63,294 bases of DNA from Phycisphaerae bacterium (GTDB taxonomy: Bacteria; Planctomycetota; Phycisphaerae; Sedimentisphaerales; Anaerobacaceae). Location of the stretch: positions 1 through 63,294 of the forward strand of contig JAUXAL010000011.1 of NCBI GenBank assembly GCA_030619925.1. The letters are read 5' to 3'. This document shows, piece by piece, positions 33,033 through 41,186 of the stretch (positions are counted from its first letter, which is position 1; each line of letters starts with the position of its first letter). The notes beneath the pieces were generated by a model. The model was not told where the DNA came from. It was given only the letters and a program-made list of their open reading frames with translations, and searched no databases. The position numbers and the translations under genes are program-made.

Positions 33033-34826
33033 ATGTTTAACAGAAAAACTGCCGCAGCAATTTTAGCAGTAACACTTTTTGTAGCCGGTGCCGGCTTTGC
33101 TCAGAGTCTGGAGGAGAACTGGAATGACTTCCTGCATTATACAAAAATTGGCCGATTCGATTTAGCCAAGGGATATGCACAGGCGGTTCTGCAGGGTAAT
33201 CCCGACCCTGTAGAATTGCTCGATCTAAGCAAAGAAAATCCGCAGGGCTACGCGATTTTATTGAGAGTCAACGAGTTCGCACCCGACGCTGAGCTGGCCG
33301 AGCTGAGCGGTAAAATCATCGCTATTATCGAGCAGGGCGGCTTCATCCGCCGGGCCGACCCGAGGATTATCGTAGAGGAGATAAAAAGACTAAGCGGTAC
33401 CGAGCGTGGCTGGCTTGCGGCGGTTAAACGGCTGCGCAACGCCGGCGAATATGCAATACCGTTTATGCTCGATGCGATGGCCGACGATTCCCGCGAAGGA
33501 GAATTGCCGTATATTGTGCGGGCACTTCCGGAAATCAGCAGAGGTGCGATAAGACCGCTTGTGGCCGCTTTGCAGACCGAAAATGCGGCGCTCAAGGCGC
33601 ACATAATAACGGCGCTGGGCAAGATTGGCTATCCACAATCGCAGGCCTATCTAAAGTATGTTGTCGAAAATGAAAATTCAACCGAACTTCGCGCATTAGC
33701 CGAGCAGAGCATCAGGCAAATCGACCCGGCGGCCGTGAGGCTTGGCGCCGCGCAGTTGTTCTATCTGCTTGCAGAACACTATTATTACCATACGCAGTCA
33801 TTAGCTCCTGTGGAGGATGCTGATTTTGCCAATATCTGGTTCTGGGATTCCAACCGGCAGCGTCTGGTTCGTGAAGAAGTTGACATAAGTTATTTTAACG
33901 AGCTTATGGCGATGCGGGCGTGCGAGTGGGCGCTGCGGGCCGACGCGGGATTCGGTCAGGCCATCGGACTTTGGCTGGCGGCGTATTTCAAGGCCGAATC
34001 GACCGGTGTTGAGATGCCGGCTTATTTTGGGCAGTACCACGCCGATGCGCTTGTCTATGCCACCACCGCAGGAGTTGAATATCTGCACCAGGCGCTTGGG
34101 CGCGCGGTCAAAGATAAAAATGCTTATGTCGCACTTGGAGTTATTGAGGCATTGGGTACGACCGCAGGTGAGAAATCATTGCTTTATCGAATTGGCTCGG
34201 CTCAGCCGCTGGTTCAGGCCCTGGTTTTCGATGACAGAATGGTACGATACAGTGCCGCGATAGCAATAGCCGCGGCAGGACCCAAGGAGCGCTTTGCTGA
34301 AAGCAGGCTGGTCGTTGAGAATTTGGCTGAAGCGCTGGGGCAAAATCCACAGCCGACCGCTGGAGGTGCCGGCCGGTGGAATGAGCAGGTAGCCGACAGT
34401 TATGCCCTGCGCGCAGCGACAGTTATGCTCAAATTGGCTCAGAGCCGAAATCTCGTCATTGATTTGTCAGGTGCGCAAGGCGCTCTTGTAAGTGCAATAA
34501 ATGACAATCGCTCCGAAATCCAGATTTTGGCCGGCCGGATTTTAGCCCATCTCGACAGTCCCGGCGCCCAGCGGGCGATAGCCGTGATGGCCCTTGATGA
34601 CAACAACAGTCTCGATGTGCGAAAACGAGCGTATGAGTCGCTTGGGACTTCGGCCAAGTTAAACGCCAATATGCTGGTTGAGTCGATGGTTGACAGCATT
34701 TACACGCTTATCAGCTCAGACGAAACCGACGCTGAGCTTCGCAGTGCCGCCGCGGCTGCTTACGGCGCACTTAATCTACCCAGCCGAAAGGTAAAAGACC
34801 TCATCCTCGACCAGGCAAAAAGCTGA
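33033..34826 (+). CDS. Exported HEAT-repeat-like protein
   Basis: A 597-residue protein with signal peptide KTAAAILAVTLFVAGAGFAQ. It consists of helical repeats of HEAT type: AVKRLRNAGEYAIPFMLDAM, ISRGAIRPLVAALQTENAAL, HIITALGKIGYPQSQAYLKYV, YVALGVIEALGTTAGEKSLL and ILAGRILAHLDSPGAQRAIAV. There is no catalytic motif. Periplasmic or surface scaffold is the likeliest role. GGAGA precedes the ATG at 33033. The stop codon lies inside an inverted repeat (34826-34860) that may act as terminator. Similar long HEAT proteins are common in planctomycetes; none has a known function that I can assign here. Confidence 0.7.
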   Translation: MFNRKTAAAILAVTLFVAGAGFAQSLEENWNDFLHYTKIGRFDLAKGYAQAVLQGNPDPVELLDLSKENPQGYAILLRVNEFAPDAELAELSGKIIAIIEQGGFIRRADPRIIVEEIKRLSGTERGWLAAVKRLRNAGEYAIPFMLDAMADDSREGELPYIVRALPEISRGAIRPLVAALQTENAALKAHIITALGKIGYPQSQAYLKYVVENENSTELRALAEQSIRQIDPAAVRLGAAQLFYLLAEHYYYHTQSLAPVEDADFANIWFWDSNRQRLVREEVDISYFNELMAMRACEWALRADAGFGQAIGLWLAAYFKAESTGVEMPAYFGQYHADALVYATTAGVEYLHQALGRAVKDKNAYVALGVIEALGTTAGEKSLLYRIGSAQPLVQALVFDDRMVRYSAAIAIAAAGPKERFAESRLVVENLAEALGQNPQPTAGGAGRWNEQVADSYALRAATVMLKLAQSRNLVIDLSGAQGALVSAINDNRSEIQILAGRILAHLDSPGAQRAIAVMALDDNNSLDVRKRAYESLGTSAKLNANMLVESMVDSIYTLISSDETDAELRSAAAAAYGALNLPSRKVKDLILDQAKS

Positions 34827-34860
34827 CAAGAAAGTGAAAAAGCCAATCTCACTTTCTTGT
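34826..34860. repeat. 12-bp perfect inverted repeat at gene end
   Basis: ACAAGAAAGTGA (34826-34837) pairs exactly with 34849-34860. The right arm is also the first part of the 31-bp repeat unit that follows. A terminator-like role is possible, though the T-run is poor. Confidence 0.6.
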
Positions 34861-34981
34861 TATCCTGAGCGAAGCGCACTTACTTTCTTGTCATCCTGAG
34901 CGAAGCGTACCTACTTTCTTGTCATCCTGAGCCCTTCGCTCCGCTCAGGATAAACTCCGCGCAGCGGAGTCGAAGGATCTG
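34851..34981 (+). repeat. Three-unit 31-bp tandem repeat
   Basis: Units start at 34851, 34882 and 34913, with core ACTTTCTTGTyATCCTGAGC. The third unit runs into an inverted copy (CCTGAGC ... GCTCAGG) and ends gaaggatct. No spacers, so not a CRISPR. The rest of the gap to 35205 shows only a putative promoter. Confidence 0.8.
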
Positions 34982-35084
34982 GCCCCCGAAATAAATTCGT
35001 CGCTTCATCTTGTCATTGCAAGGCCTGCTAAGTAGTTTGTGGCAATGTCCTTATCGTCCTCACGCCGTGGTCAGAAATATATAT

Positions 35085-35112
35085 TTGCGTTTCGATAAAA
35101 TTCGCCTATAGT
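35085..35112 (+). promoter_or_regulatory. Possible promoter of MNT gene
   Basis: TTGCGT (35085-35090), 16-bp spacer, TATAGT (35107-35112), about 90 bp ahead of the start codon. Confidence 0.4.
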
Positions 35113-35205
35113 AATACGTCCATATTAAGCAGGTAAAACGAAAAATTCTTCCGATTTTGCAGCGCTATGGAGTTAAACGAACGAATTAGAACGAGGTAAG
35201 GAATA

Positions 35206-35496
35206 ATGAAAAAGGAAGTTTTTGAGAGAGAATTGAAGAAAATTGCCAGTATTAGTAAAGAGTTTGGAGCAAAAAAAGTACTATTATTTGGTGCGTGTCT
35301 CGAAGATATTGAATCCGCCCGGGATATTGATATCGCGGTTAGTGGTATCAAACCCAGAGAGTTTTTCAAATATTATGGTAAAGTGTCAATGGCAGTGGAT
35401 GACGAGGTTGATATAGTCGATTTAGATGATATAAGAGAACATCTTTATGAAAGAATTTTATCCAAGGGACAGGTGTTGTATGAAGAAGGAATATAA
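35206..35496 (+). CDS. MNT-type nucleotidyltransferase-domain protein
   Basis: A 96-residue minimal nucleotidyltransferase. The site LFGACLEDIESARDIDIAV carries the DxD pair of the family, though the usual G-S before it is G-A here. A third acidic position is in DDEVDIVDLDD. Such proteins are often the antitoxin or AMP-transferase half of HEPN/MNT pairs. AT-rich composition differs from the neighbours, suggesting transfer. GAACGAGGTAAGGA provides the ribosome site. No full-length HEPN partner follows; only two short frames (35480-35530 and 35505-35591) are present. It may be an orphan or the remnant of a pair. Confidence 0.7.
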   Translation: MKKEVFERELKKIASISKEFGAKKVLLFGACLEDIESARDIDIAVSGIKPREFFKYYGKVSMAVDDEVDIVDLDDIREHLYERILSKGQVLYEEGI

Positions 35497-35504
35497 GGAA
35501 TTAT

Positions 35505-35591
35505 ATGAAGATGTTGGAGTTAATAGATAATATTGGCCCACTATGGGATGACATAAGGAAAGCTATCACAGATTTTTGGGATACGTTATAA
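35505..35591 (+). pseudogene. Short open frame after MNT, possible partner remnant
   Basis: A 28-codon frame whose end reads NIGPLWDDIRKAITDFWDTL. It faintly resembles the C-terminal helix of HEPN/DUF86 proteins, the usual MNT partners. Too short to be sure. A second tiny frame (MKKEYKELYEDV, 35480-35530) overlaps the MNT stop. Confidence 0.25.
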
Positions 35592-35693
35592 GTGATAACA
35601 TGAAGGCACGTATTGAGCAGATAGGAGGGAAACAATAGTTGATAAAGTGGAATTTGCACCGGTTTAAAATCGTCAGGCGAATTTTGCCTCTAA

Positions 35694-35720
35694 TGCCCGT
35701 TGCTGTCAGCGGGCATTTTT
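35694..35720 (+). terminator. Rho-independent terminator
   Basis: TGCCCG (35694-35699) pairs with CGGGCA (35710-35715), followed by TTTTTG. It ends the MNT transcript, before the sugar operon. Confidence 0.75.
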
Positions 35721-35804
35721 GTTAATATGTGCCAATTCCACAGACGAGTTGACTTGGTGATGATAGATGGCTAACGACTAAATCCCCATTGGAAGGATTG
35801 TAAA

Positions 35805-37082
35805 ATGGCTATTGACGCAAAGCAAGTGTCCGCCTGTCTTGAAGAGTGCGGAAAACACTTGACCACCGAGCTGCTGCCATTCTGGCTGGACCGCTGCAAG
35901 GACGCCAAAAACGGCGGCTTTATCACGCACTTCGGTAAGGACGGCAACGATACCGGCGAGGATGAAAAATCGCTAATAGCTCAGACACGCACCGTCTACA
36001 CAATGTCTTCAGCCCACCGCGCAGGTTACGGCGGCGGCAAATGCGCCGAATATGCCAAGCACGGCGTTGATTTTCTTATCGATAAAATGTGGGACGCCGA
36101 ACACGGCGGATTTTTCTGGACAGTCGACCGCAAAGGCAACGTTGCCATCGACAAGAAAATCCTCTATGGCTTTAGTTTCGCAATCTATTCGCTCAGCGAA
36201 TATACCCTGGCAACAGGCGACCCGAGGGGCCTGGAATATGCGGAAAAAGTTTTCGACCTTGTCAAGAAGTACTGCGCCGACACGATGTACGGCGGATACT
36301 TTGAGATGTTCGAGCGTAACTGGGACCTGTGCGGGGCGGGCAGTGGTGGCGGTGACAGAAAGACGCTCGATGTCCATATGCACCTGATGGAGGCGTTTAC
36401 CACATTGTATGAATGCAGCGGCCGGAGCATACACCGCCGAACACTGCTGGAAGATATCGATATTCTGATAAAGAGAATCCTGCACCCGAAATATGCGACC
36501 GGTATACCACAATTCACGGTCGATTGGCAAGTCAAGCCGCAGATAAAATTTGACATTGTTTGGGGCTGGGACCGCTTTGCCGAGGGTGGACAAAAGACGC
36601 ACGCCGAAGACAATACCTCAGCCGGGCACAACGTTGAGTTTGCCTGGCTGCTCGCCTACGCGACGGATGTCCTTGGCGCAGGCTGGGACGAATACAAGGA
36701 CATTATTAAAAAAGCAACGGACCACGGCATGAAAAACGGTGTCGATTTTGAATACGGCGGCGTCTATGTCGAGGGCCCGCACTCCGGCGGCGTCTACGAT
36801 ATGGAAAAGGAGTTCTGGCAGCAGGCCGAGGTTATGATTGGCATGTTAGAGGCGTCGCTGCGTTTCGGGCCCGAACAATACTGGCCGGCCTACGAAAAAG
36901 TGCACCGTTTCGTTTTCGATAAGATGATAAATCATCCCGTCGGTGAGTGGTGGCCGTTGCTTACGAGAGAAGGCGAGCCTGTCTGGACGCACATGAGCCA
37001 TTCCTGGAAAGTCAACTATCACACGGTCCGTTGTATGGTACAATGCATAAAACGGCTTGAGAGGTTGCTCGAAAAGCTTTAA
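35805..37082 (+). CDS. AGE-family epimerase/isomerase
   Basis: A 425-residue (alpha/alpha)6-barrel enzyme of the N-acylglucosamine 2-epimerase / cellobiose 2-epimerase family, which interconverts C2 epimers or aldose-ketose sugars. Visible blocks: LIAQTRTVYTMSSAHRAGYG, MWDAEHGGFFWTVDRKGN, KTLDVHMHLMEAFTTLYE, HAEDNTSAGHNVEFAWLL and the C-terminal HMSHSWKVNYHTVRCM. The conserved histidines expected for acid-base catalysis are present. GGAAGG precedes the ATG. It is the first gene of a tight three-gene run (16-bp and 17-bp gaps), suggesting that its sugar product feeds the downstream kinase/phosphatase fusion. Confidence 0.87.
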   Translation: MAIDAKQVSACLEECGKHLTTELLPFWLDRCKDAKNGGFITHFGKDGNDTGEDEKSLIAQTRTVYTMSSAHRAGYGGGKCAEYAKHGVDFLIDKMWDAEHGGFFWTVDRKGNVAIDKKILYGFSFAIYSLSEYTLATGDPRGLEYAEKVFDLVKKYCADTMYGGYFEMFERNWDLCGAGSGGGDRKTLDVHMHLMEAFTTLYECSGRSIHRRTLLEDIDILIKRILHPKYATGIPQFTVDWQVKPQIKFDIVWGWDRFAEGGQKTHAEDNTSAGHNVEFAWLLAYATDVLGAGWDEYKDIIKKATDHGMKNGVDFEYGGVYVEGPHSGGVYDMEKEFWQQAEVMIGMLEASLRFGPEQYWPAYEKVHRFVFDKMINHPVGEWWPLLTREGEPVWTHMSHSWKVNYHTVRCMVQCIKRLERLLEKL

Positions 37083-37098
37083 CAATAGAGGCTCAGGT

Positions 37099-38130
37099 AT
37101 GGACTACGACGGCAAGTATAACGTCTTTGACCTCAATCGAATCAATACGTACCCATTGAGTACGCGCAGCAACAAGGTTACGCTCAATGACCTTATCCGG
37201 CCGATGGACATCGAGAATATTACTATTGATTTACCGGAAAAGACTTGCAGCGATATCGAGACTATTGCCCAGGCCGTTGTTTCGGCCCAAAAGGCTGACA
37301 AACCTGTTGTCCTTTTTACTGGTGCCCATCTGATAAAAAACGGTCTTGGACCTCTGCTCGTCGAACTTGTAAACCGCCGGCTGGTCACTCTCGTTGCGGG
37401 CAACTGTGCCACAGCCATCCATGATTTTGAATTGGCTCTGATAGGCCAAACCAGTGAGAATGTCCCCGATGCTCTGGGCAAAGGCAGATTCGGAATGGCT
37501 TACGAGTTTGCATACATGAATTGTGCCTTGTCCATCGGTAATAAATACAAGCTGGGCTGTGGGGAGTCACTGGGCAGAATGATGTGTGATGAAGATTTTC
37601 GTAACGAGGTCCTTGCCCTGGTTGGAGAAGTCAGTTCACCACTAAGTTTTTGTTGTCCACTGGCCAGTGTCCTTAGCGCATGCTATGAAAATGAAGTTCC
37701 CTTTACGGTTCATGTCGGAATAGGCACAGATGTGACCGACCAGCATCCATCTTTTGACGGCGAGGCCAAGGGCGGCTGCTCCGGCAGAGATTTCCTTATC
37801 TACGCCAACGAAATAACCAAACTTACGAACGGCGGCGTGTTATTGAACATCGGTAGTGCCGTGGTCGGCCCGGAAGTTCTGCTCAAAGCTGTCTCAATGG
37901 CTGCCAACACCGGGCAGGTGGCGAATAATATTATTACCGCCGACTTTGACCTGCGCGACTACAACGCCGGCGCAATGAGCGACGAGTCTTGCCCAGGCTA
38001 TTATTTCCGCGACCAAAAGAGCATTGTAACCCGAATCCCGCAGGCCTTTGCCGGCAAAGGCTTTTACATACAGGGCAACCAAAAACAAACATTTCCATTG
38101 CTTTACAAAAAGATTATGGCAAAGTTGTAG
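37099..38130 (+). CDS. Deoxyhypusine-synthase-like protein of unknown function
   Basis: A 343-residue protein. VVLFTGAHLIKNGLGPLL, followed by a hydrophobic VTLVAGNCATAIHDFELAL, resembles the NAD-binding core of deoxyhypusine-synthase-like proteins (the usual pattern is an 'invasive' GA..HD motif). Later parts include VHVGIGTDVTDQHPSFDGEA and GGVLLNIGSAVVGPEVLLKA. A lysine equivalent to the catalytic one was not identified. Bacteria lack the usual eIF5A substrate, so the real role differs. It starts at 37099, 16 bp after the AGE gene, and precedes the PfkB-HAD gene. The name is tentative; a sugar-related NAD enzyme is an alternative. Confidence 0.45.
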   Translation: MDYDGKYNVFDLNRINTYPLSTRSNKVTLNDLIRPMDIENITIDLPEKTCSDIETIAQAVVSAQKADKPVVLFTGAHLIKNGLGPLLVELVNRRLVTLVAGNCATAIHDFELALIGQTSENVPDALGKGRFGMAYEFAYMNCALSIGNKYKLGCGESLGRMMCDEDFRNEVLALVGEVSSPLSFCCPLASVLSACYENEVPFTVHVGIGTDVTDQHPSFDGEAKGGCSGRDFLIYANEITKLTNGGVLLNIGSAVVGPEVLLKAVSMAANTGQVANNIITADFDLRDYNAGAMSDESCPGYYFRDQKSIVTRIPQAFAGKGFYIQGNQKQTFPLLYKKIMAKL

Positions 38131-38147
38131 CGCACGGAAACAAAGCT

Positions 38148-40070
38148 ATGAAGGAAGAACGCATCAAGGAAATCTTAGCTCGGATTAAAAACGTGAAGAT
38201 AGCGGTCTACGGTGATTTTTGTCTTGACGCCTATTGGCTGCTTGACCCTCGCGGCTCGGAAGTCTCTGTTGAAACGGGCCTGCAGGCGCGGGCGGTCGGC
38301 AAACATTACTATTCGCTCGGCGGTGCATCAAGCATTGTAGCTAATCTTGCCGCCGTTGAGCCGGCAGCCATACAGGTTATAGGCGTTATTGGAGATGACA
38401 TCTTCGGCAGAGACCTGACACGCCAGCTTCAGGAGCTGGGCGTCGATACGACCTATCTGGTCGTTCAAAAGGAAAATTTCGATACCGTAACCTTCGGCAA
38501 GCCATACCTTGAGGGCAGCGAACAGCCGCGAATTGACTTCGGCTTTTTCAATAAACGAACCGAGGCAACAGACCAGGCTTTGCTGGACGGCATCGCCGCC
38601 GCCCTGCAAAATACAGATGCTCTAATAGTAAACCAGCAGGTTCCCGGTAGCATTCCAAACGAATCTTTCATAGACCAGGCCAACGCCCTCTTCGGAGAGT
38701 TTAACGACAAGATAGTTCTGCTTGATTCGAGGCACTACGGCGACAAATTCAAAAACATTTGCCGCAAAACAAATGATTTGGAGGCGGCCCGCTTGAACGG
38801 TGTCGATGTTAAATTAGACGATGTTCTGCAATTAACGGACCTAAGAAAATATGCGCAGAGGCTTTATCAACAATTCAGCAAACCGGTATTTCTAACCCGC
38901 GGCCCGCGAGGTATCATAACCGTTGATTCCGACGGCGTCCACGAGGTTGCAGGCATTCAATTACTCAAAAAGCTCGATCCAGTCGGAGCCGGCGATACAG
39001 TAACAAGCGCGCTGGCTTTATGTCTGGGCGCAGGTGTGCGGCCTGCCGAGGCAGCGGAGTTCGCTAACTTCGCCGCTGCCGTTACCGTTCAGAAATTATT
39101 CCAGACCGGCACCGCCTCCGGCCCGGAAATCCTCGAAGTCGGTAAGGATGCTGATTATATCTACGAGCCGGAACTTGCCAGCGACCAACGCAAAGCCCGT
39201 TACTTCGATAACAGTGAAATAGAGCTTTGCTACGAATCAATACCGTTTGGCCGAATAAAACACGCCGTATTTGACAACGATGGGACCATAAGCACCCTCA
39301 GACAGGGCTGGGAACAAATAATGGCGCCTGTAATGATAAAAGCCATTCTCGGCGACAAATACGAAACCGCCGACGAGACCCTTTACCATAAGGTTCGAAA
39401 CCGCGTCGCCGATTACATCGACAAATCAACCGGCATTCAGACGATTGTGCAGATGGAGGCCCTTGTCGAAATGGTCACCGAGTTCGGCGTCGTTGGCGCT
39501 GATAAAATCCTCGACAAATTCGGCTACAAAGAAATTTACAACGACGCTCTGATGGGACTTGTCGGTGGGCGAATAGAAAAGTTCAAACGAGGCGAACTCG
39601 ACATCAGCGACTACATAATCAAAGGAGCGCTTGTCTTGTTAAAAACCCTGCGGCAAAGGGGCATAAAACTCTATCTGGCAAGCGGGACAGACCGCGCCGA
39701 CGTTGTCGCTGAGTCCGAAGCGATGGGTTATGCAGAGCTTTTTGACGGCGGCATTTACGGTGCCGTGGGTGACATCACAAAGTATTCCAAAAAGATGGTC
39801 ATCGAAAGAATAATGACTGAAAACAATCTGCAGGGCCCGGAATTAGCTGTTTTCGGCGACGGGCCCGTTGAAATGCGGGAGTGCCGAAAGCGCGATGGTA
39901 TCGCTATCGGCGTCGCAAGCGATGAAATTCGAAGGCACGGCTTAAACATCGAAAAACGCACCCGCCTGGTCAAAGCCGGCGCCCACCTGGTCGTCCCCGA
40001 CTTCTCCCAGCACGACAAACTCATAAAATTATTATTCGGTTCCCGCCAAGTGCGGGCCCCGCGGGAGTAA
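38148..40070 (+). CDS. PfkB-family sugar kinase fused to HAD phosphatase
   Basis: About 640 residues in two domains. Residues about 1-330 are a ribokinase-type kinase close to the HldE/RfaE kinase: KIAVYGDFCLDAYWLLDPRG, YYSLGGASSIVANLAAVEP, and catalytic DPVGAGDTV. Residues about 360-630 are a HAD hydrolase: DNDGT nucleophile motif, LYLASGTDR, the lysine in TKYSKKMVIERI, and acidic motif FGDGPVEM. The pairing suggests phosphorylation then dephosphorylation of one sugar, as HldE and GmhB do in heptose synthesis; this is inference. The last codons (GSRQVRAPRE) derive from a CCCGC hairpin. The ATG at 38148 lies 17 bp after the previous gene. Confidence 0.85.
   Translation: MKEERIKEILARIKNVKIAVYGDFCLDAYWLLDPRGSEVSVETGLQARAVGKHYYSLGGASSIVANLAAVEPAAIQVIGVIGDDIFGRDLTRQLQELGVDTTYLVVQKENFDTVTFGKPYLEGSEQPRIDFGFFNKRTEATDQALLDGIAAALQNTDALIVNQQVPGSIPNESFIDQANALFGEFNDKIVLLDSRHYGDKFKNICRKTNDLEAARLNGVDVKLDDVLQLTDLRKYAQRLYQQFSKPVFLTRGPRGIITVDSDGVHEVAGIQLLKKLDPVGAGDTVTSALALCLGAGVRPAEAAEFANFAAAVTVQKLFQTGTASGPEILEVGKDADYIYEPELASDQRKARYFDNSEIELCYESIPFGRIKHAVFDNDGTISTLRQGWEQIMAPVMIKAILGDKYETADETLYHKVRNRVADYIDKSTGIQTIVQMEALVEMVTEFGVVGADKILDKFGYKEIYNDALMGLVGGRIEKFKRGELDISDYIIKGALVLLKTLRQRGIKLYLASGTDRADVVAESEAMGYAELFDGGIYGAVGDITKYSKKMVIERIMTENNLQGPELAVFGDGPVEMRECRKRDGIAIGVASDEIRRHGLNIEKRTRLVKAGAHLVVPDFSQHDKLIKLLFGSRQVRAPRE
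40042..40056. repeat. CCCGC hairpin forming the C-terminus of the PfkB-HAD gene
   Basis: CCCGC-caagt-GCGGG within 'ggttcccgccaagtgcggg'. It matches the in-frame element at 28767-28779. Confidence 0.6.
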
Positions 40071-40101
40071 TCTGTCGCGTCTTTTCACACGAGATTGAGA
40101 A

Positions 40102-40344
40102 ATGCCGATATTTGAATACAGATGTAATGAATGTGGTCATACGATGGAGTTTTTGGAAAAGACGAGGACTCCTCGAAAACATAGCTGCGAAAAGTGCAAC
40201 AGCGGCGACTTACAGAAGCTACTGAGCGGTTTTGCCGTTGGCCAAAGCAAGTCAGCAAGTCAAACCTGCGAATCCTGCCCGGGCGGCCCGTGCCCAACAG
40301 ATACTCGTTCGACAGGAACGTGTCCCTATAGTCCATCACATTGA
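40102..40344 (+). CDS. FmdB-family zinc-ribbon protein
   Basis: An 80-residue small regulatory-type protein. It opens PIFEYRCNECGHTMEFLE and has a second pair CEKCNSGDLQKLLSGF, forming the CxxC...CxxC zinc ribbon of the FmdB/CxxC_CXXC_SSSS family. A cysteine-rich tail (CESCPGGPCPTDTRSTGTC) follows. Functions in this family are mostly unknown. Only a weak ribosome site is visible. It stands alone between the sugar operon and the convergent FHA gene. Confidence 0.85.
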   Translation: MPIFEYRCNECGHTMEFLEKTRTPRKHSCEKCNSGDLQKLLSGFAVGQSKSASQTCESCPGGPCPTDTRSTGTCPYSPSH

Positions 40345-40421
40345 AAAAGAGACTGCTGGTCTGTAATACGTAGCAGAGCCGTGGAAGCGGTTTTGCCATC
40401 GGTCAGGAAATTGGGACCGGC

Positions 40422-40859
40422 TCAAAGGTCTTCAAGCTCAGCCAGGAAAGAGTCGGATTCGTCCAGTTCCAGGAAACTGTCCTCGTCTGCTGGGGCCTTT
40501 GCTGCTGGTGGCGCTTTCTGGGCCGACTCTCGCTCAGCTTGCTCGGGCGGGACGGTCTCTTTAGGCTCACCGTCAATCTGCAGTAAGAACGTAAGAGGGC
40601 CTATTTTGATATAATCGCCCGCTTTGAGCGTTTCCTCATCTATACGTTTGCCGTTGAGGAAAGTGCCGTTACGTGAGTCAAGGTCGCGAATTTTCAAAGC
40701 CTCTTTGTTCTGACTCAGCTGGCAGTGCTTTCTGGAAACCGGCATAAGGGGAATGCACAAATCGCAATCGTGACGTCGGCCGATTATCGTAATATTGCTC
40801 GGTAAAGAGAAAGCTTGTTGTGCCCCGTCTTTTTTGAATAGAACCAGATTTACGTCCAT
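40422..40859 (-). CDS. FHA-domain protein
   Basis: A 145-residue cytosolic phosphothreonine-binding protein. The FHA core shows ITIIGRRHDCDLCI, SRKHCQL and DLDSRNGTFLNGKRI, so the phosphopeptide-binding Arg, Ser, His and Asn are all present. A disordered Pro/Ala/Glu tail ends in acidic DESDSFLAELEDL. GAGAGGAAGG precedes the ATG. It is divergent from thrS, with its own promoter at 40905-40933. It probably reads Ser/Thr kinase signalling; the partner is not in the window. Confidence 0.9.
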   Translation of the reverse strand: MDVNLVLFKKDGAQQAFSLPSNITIIGRRHDCDLCIPLMPVSRKHCQLSQNKEALKIRDLDSRNGTFLNGKRIDEETLKAGDYIKIGPLTFLLQIDGEPKETVPPEQAERESAQKAPPAAKAPADEDSFLELDESDSFLAELEDL

Positions 40860-40904
40860 TCTACCTTCCTCTCTATTAGTTTCAGCCTTGCCACGACTAC
40901 TTGT

Positions 40905-40933
40905 ATTATATAAATAAAAGTATTATATAACAA
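40905..40933 (-). promoter_or_regulatory. Promoter of FHA gene
   Basis: Minus-strand TTGTTA (40928-40933), 17-bp spacer, TATAAT (40905-40910). Confidence 0.55.
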
Positions 40934-40958
40934 GAGATAAATCAGATAATAAATACTA

Positions 40959-40987
40959 TTGACAGGAACAGCTGCCTGGGTTAAAGT
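40959..40987 (+). promoter_or_regulatory. thrS promoter P1
   Basis: TTGACA (40959-40964), 17-bp spacer, TAAAGT (40982-40987). The leader is about 195 bases; no T-box was recognised. Confidence 0.5.
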
Positions 40988-41118
40988 TGCGCAACTTCAT
41001 GCTAAATAAGAAGTTATTACGGTCATAGGGGATATTGGTATATAACAGGTTCATTCGCATAACTCCTGAGTGTTTACTAATCGGTGTTTTGGGTTGTTAG
41101 CCGCCGCCAGAGACTGAC

Positions 41119-41146
41119 TTGACAACCTTAGCTGAACCGATATATT
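41119..41146 (+). promoter_or_regulatory. thrS promoter P2
   Basis: TTGACA (41119-41124), 16-bp spacer, TATATT (41141-41146), giving a leader of about 35 bases. Confidence 0.55.
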
Positions 41147-41186
41147 CACGGGTAAATACAAAAGATTAGTAATACCGGACAAATAT

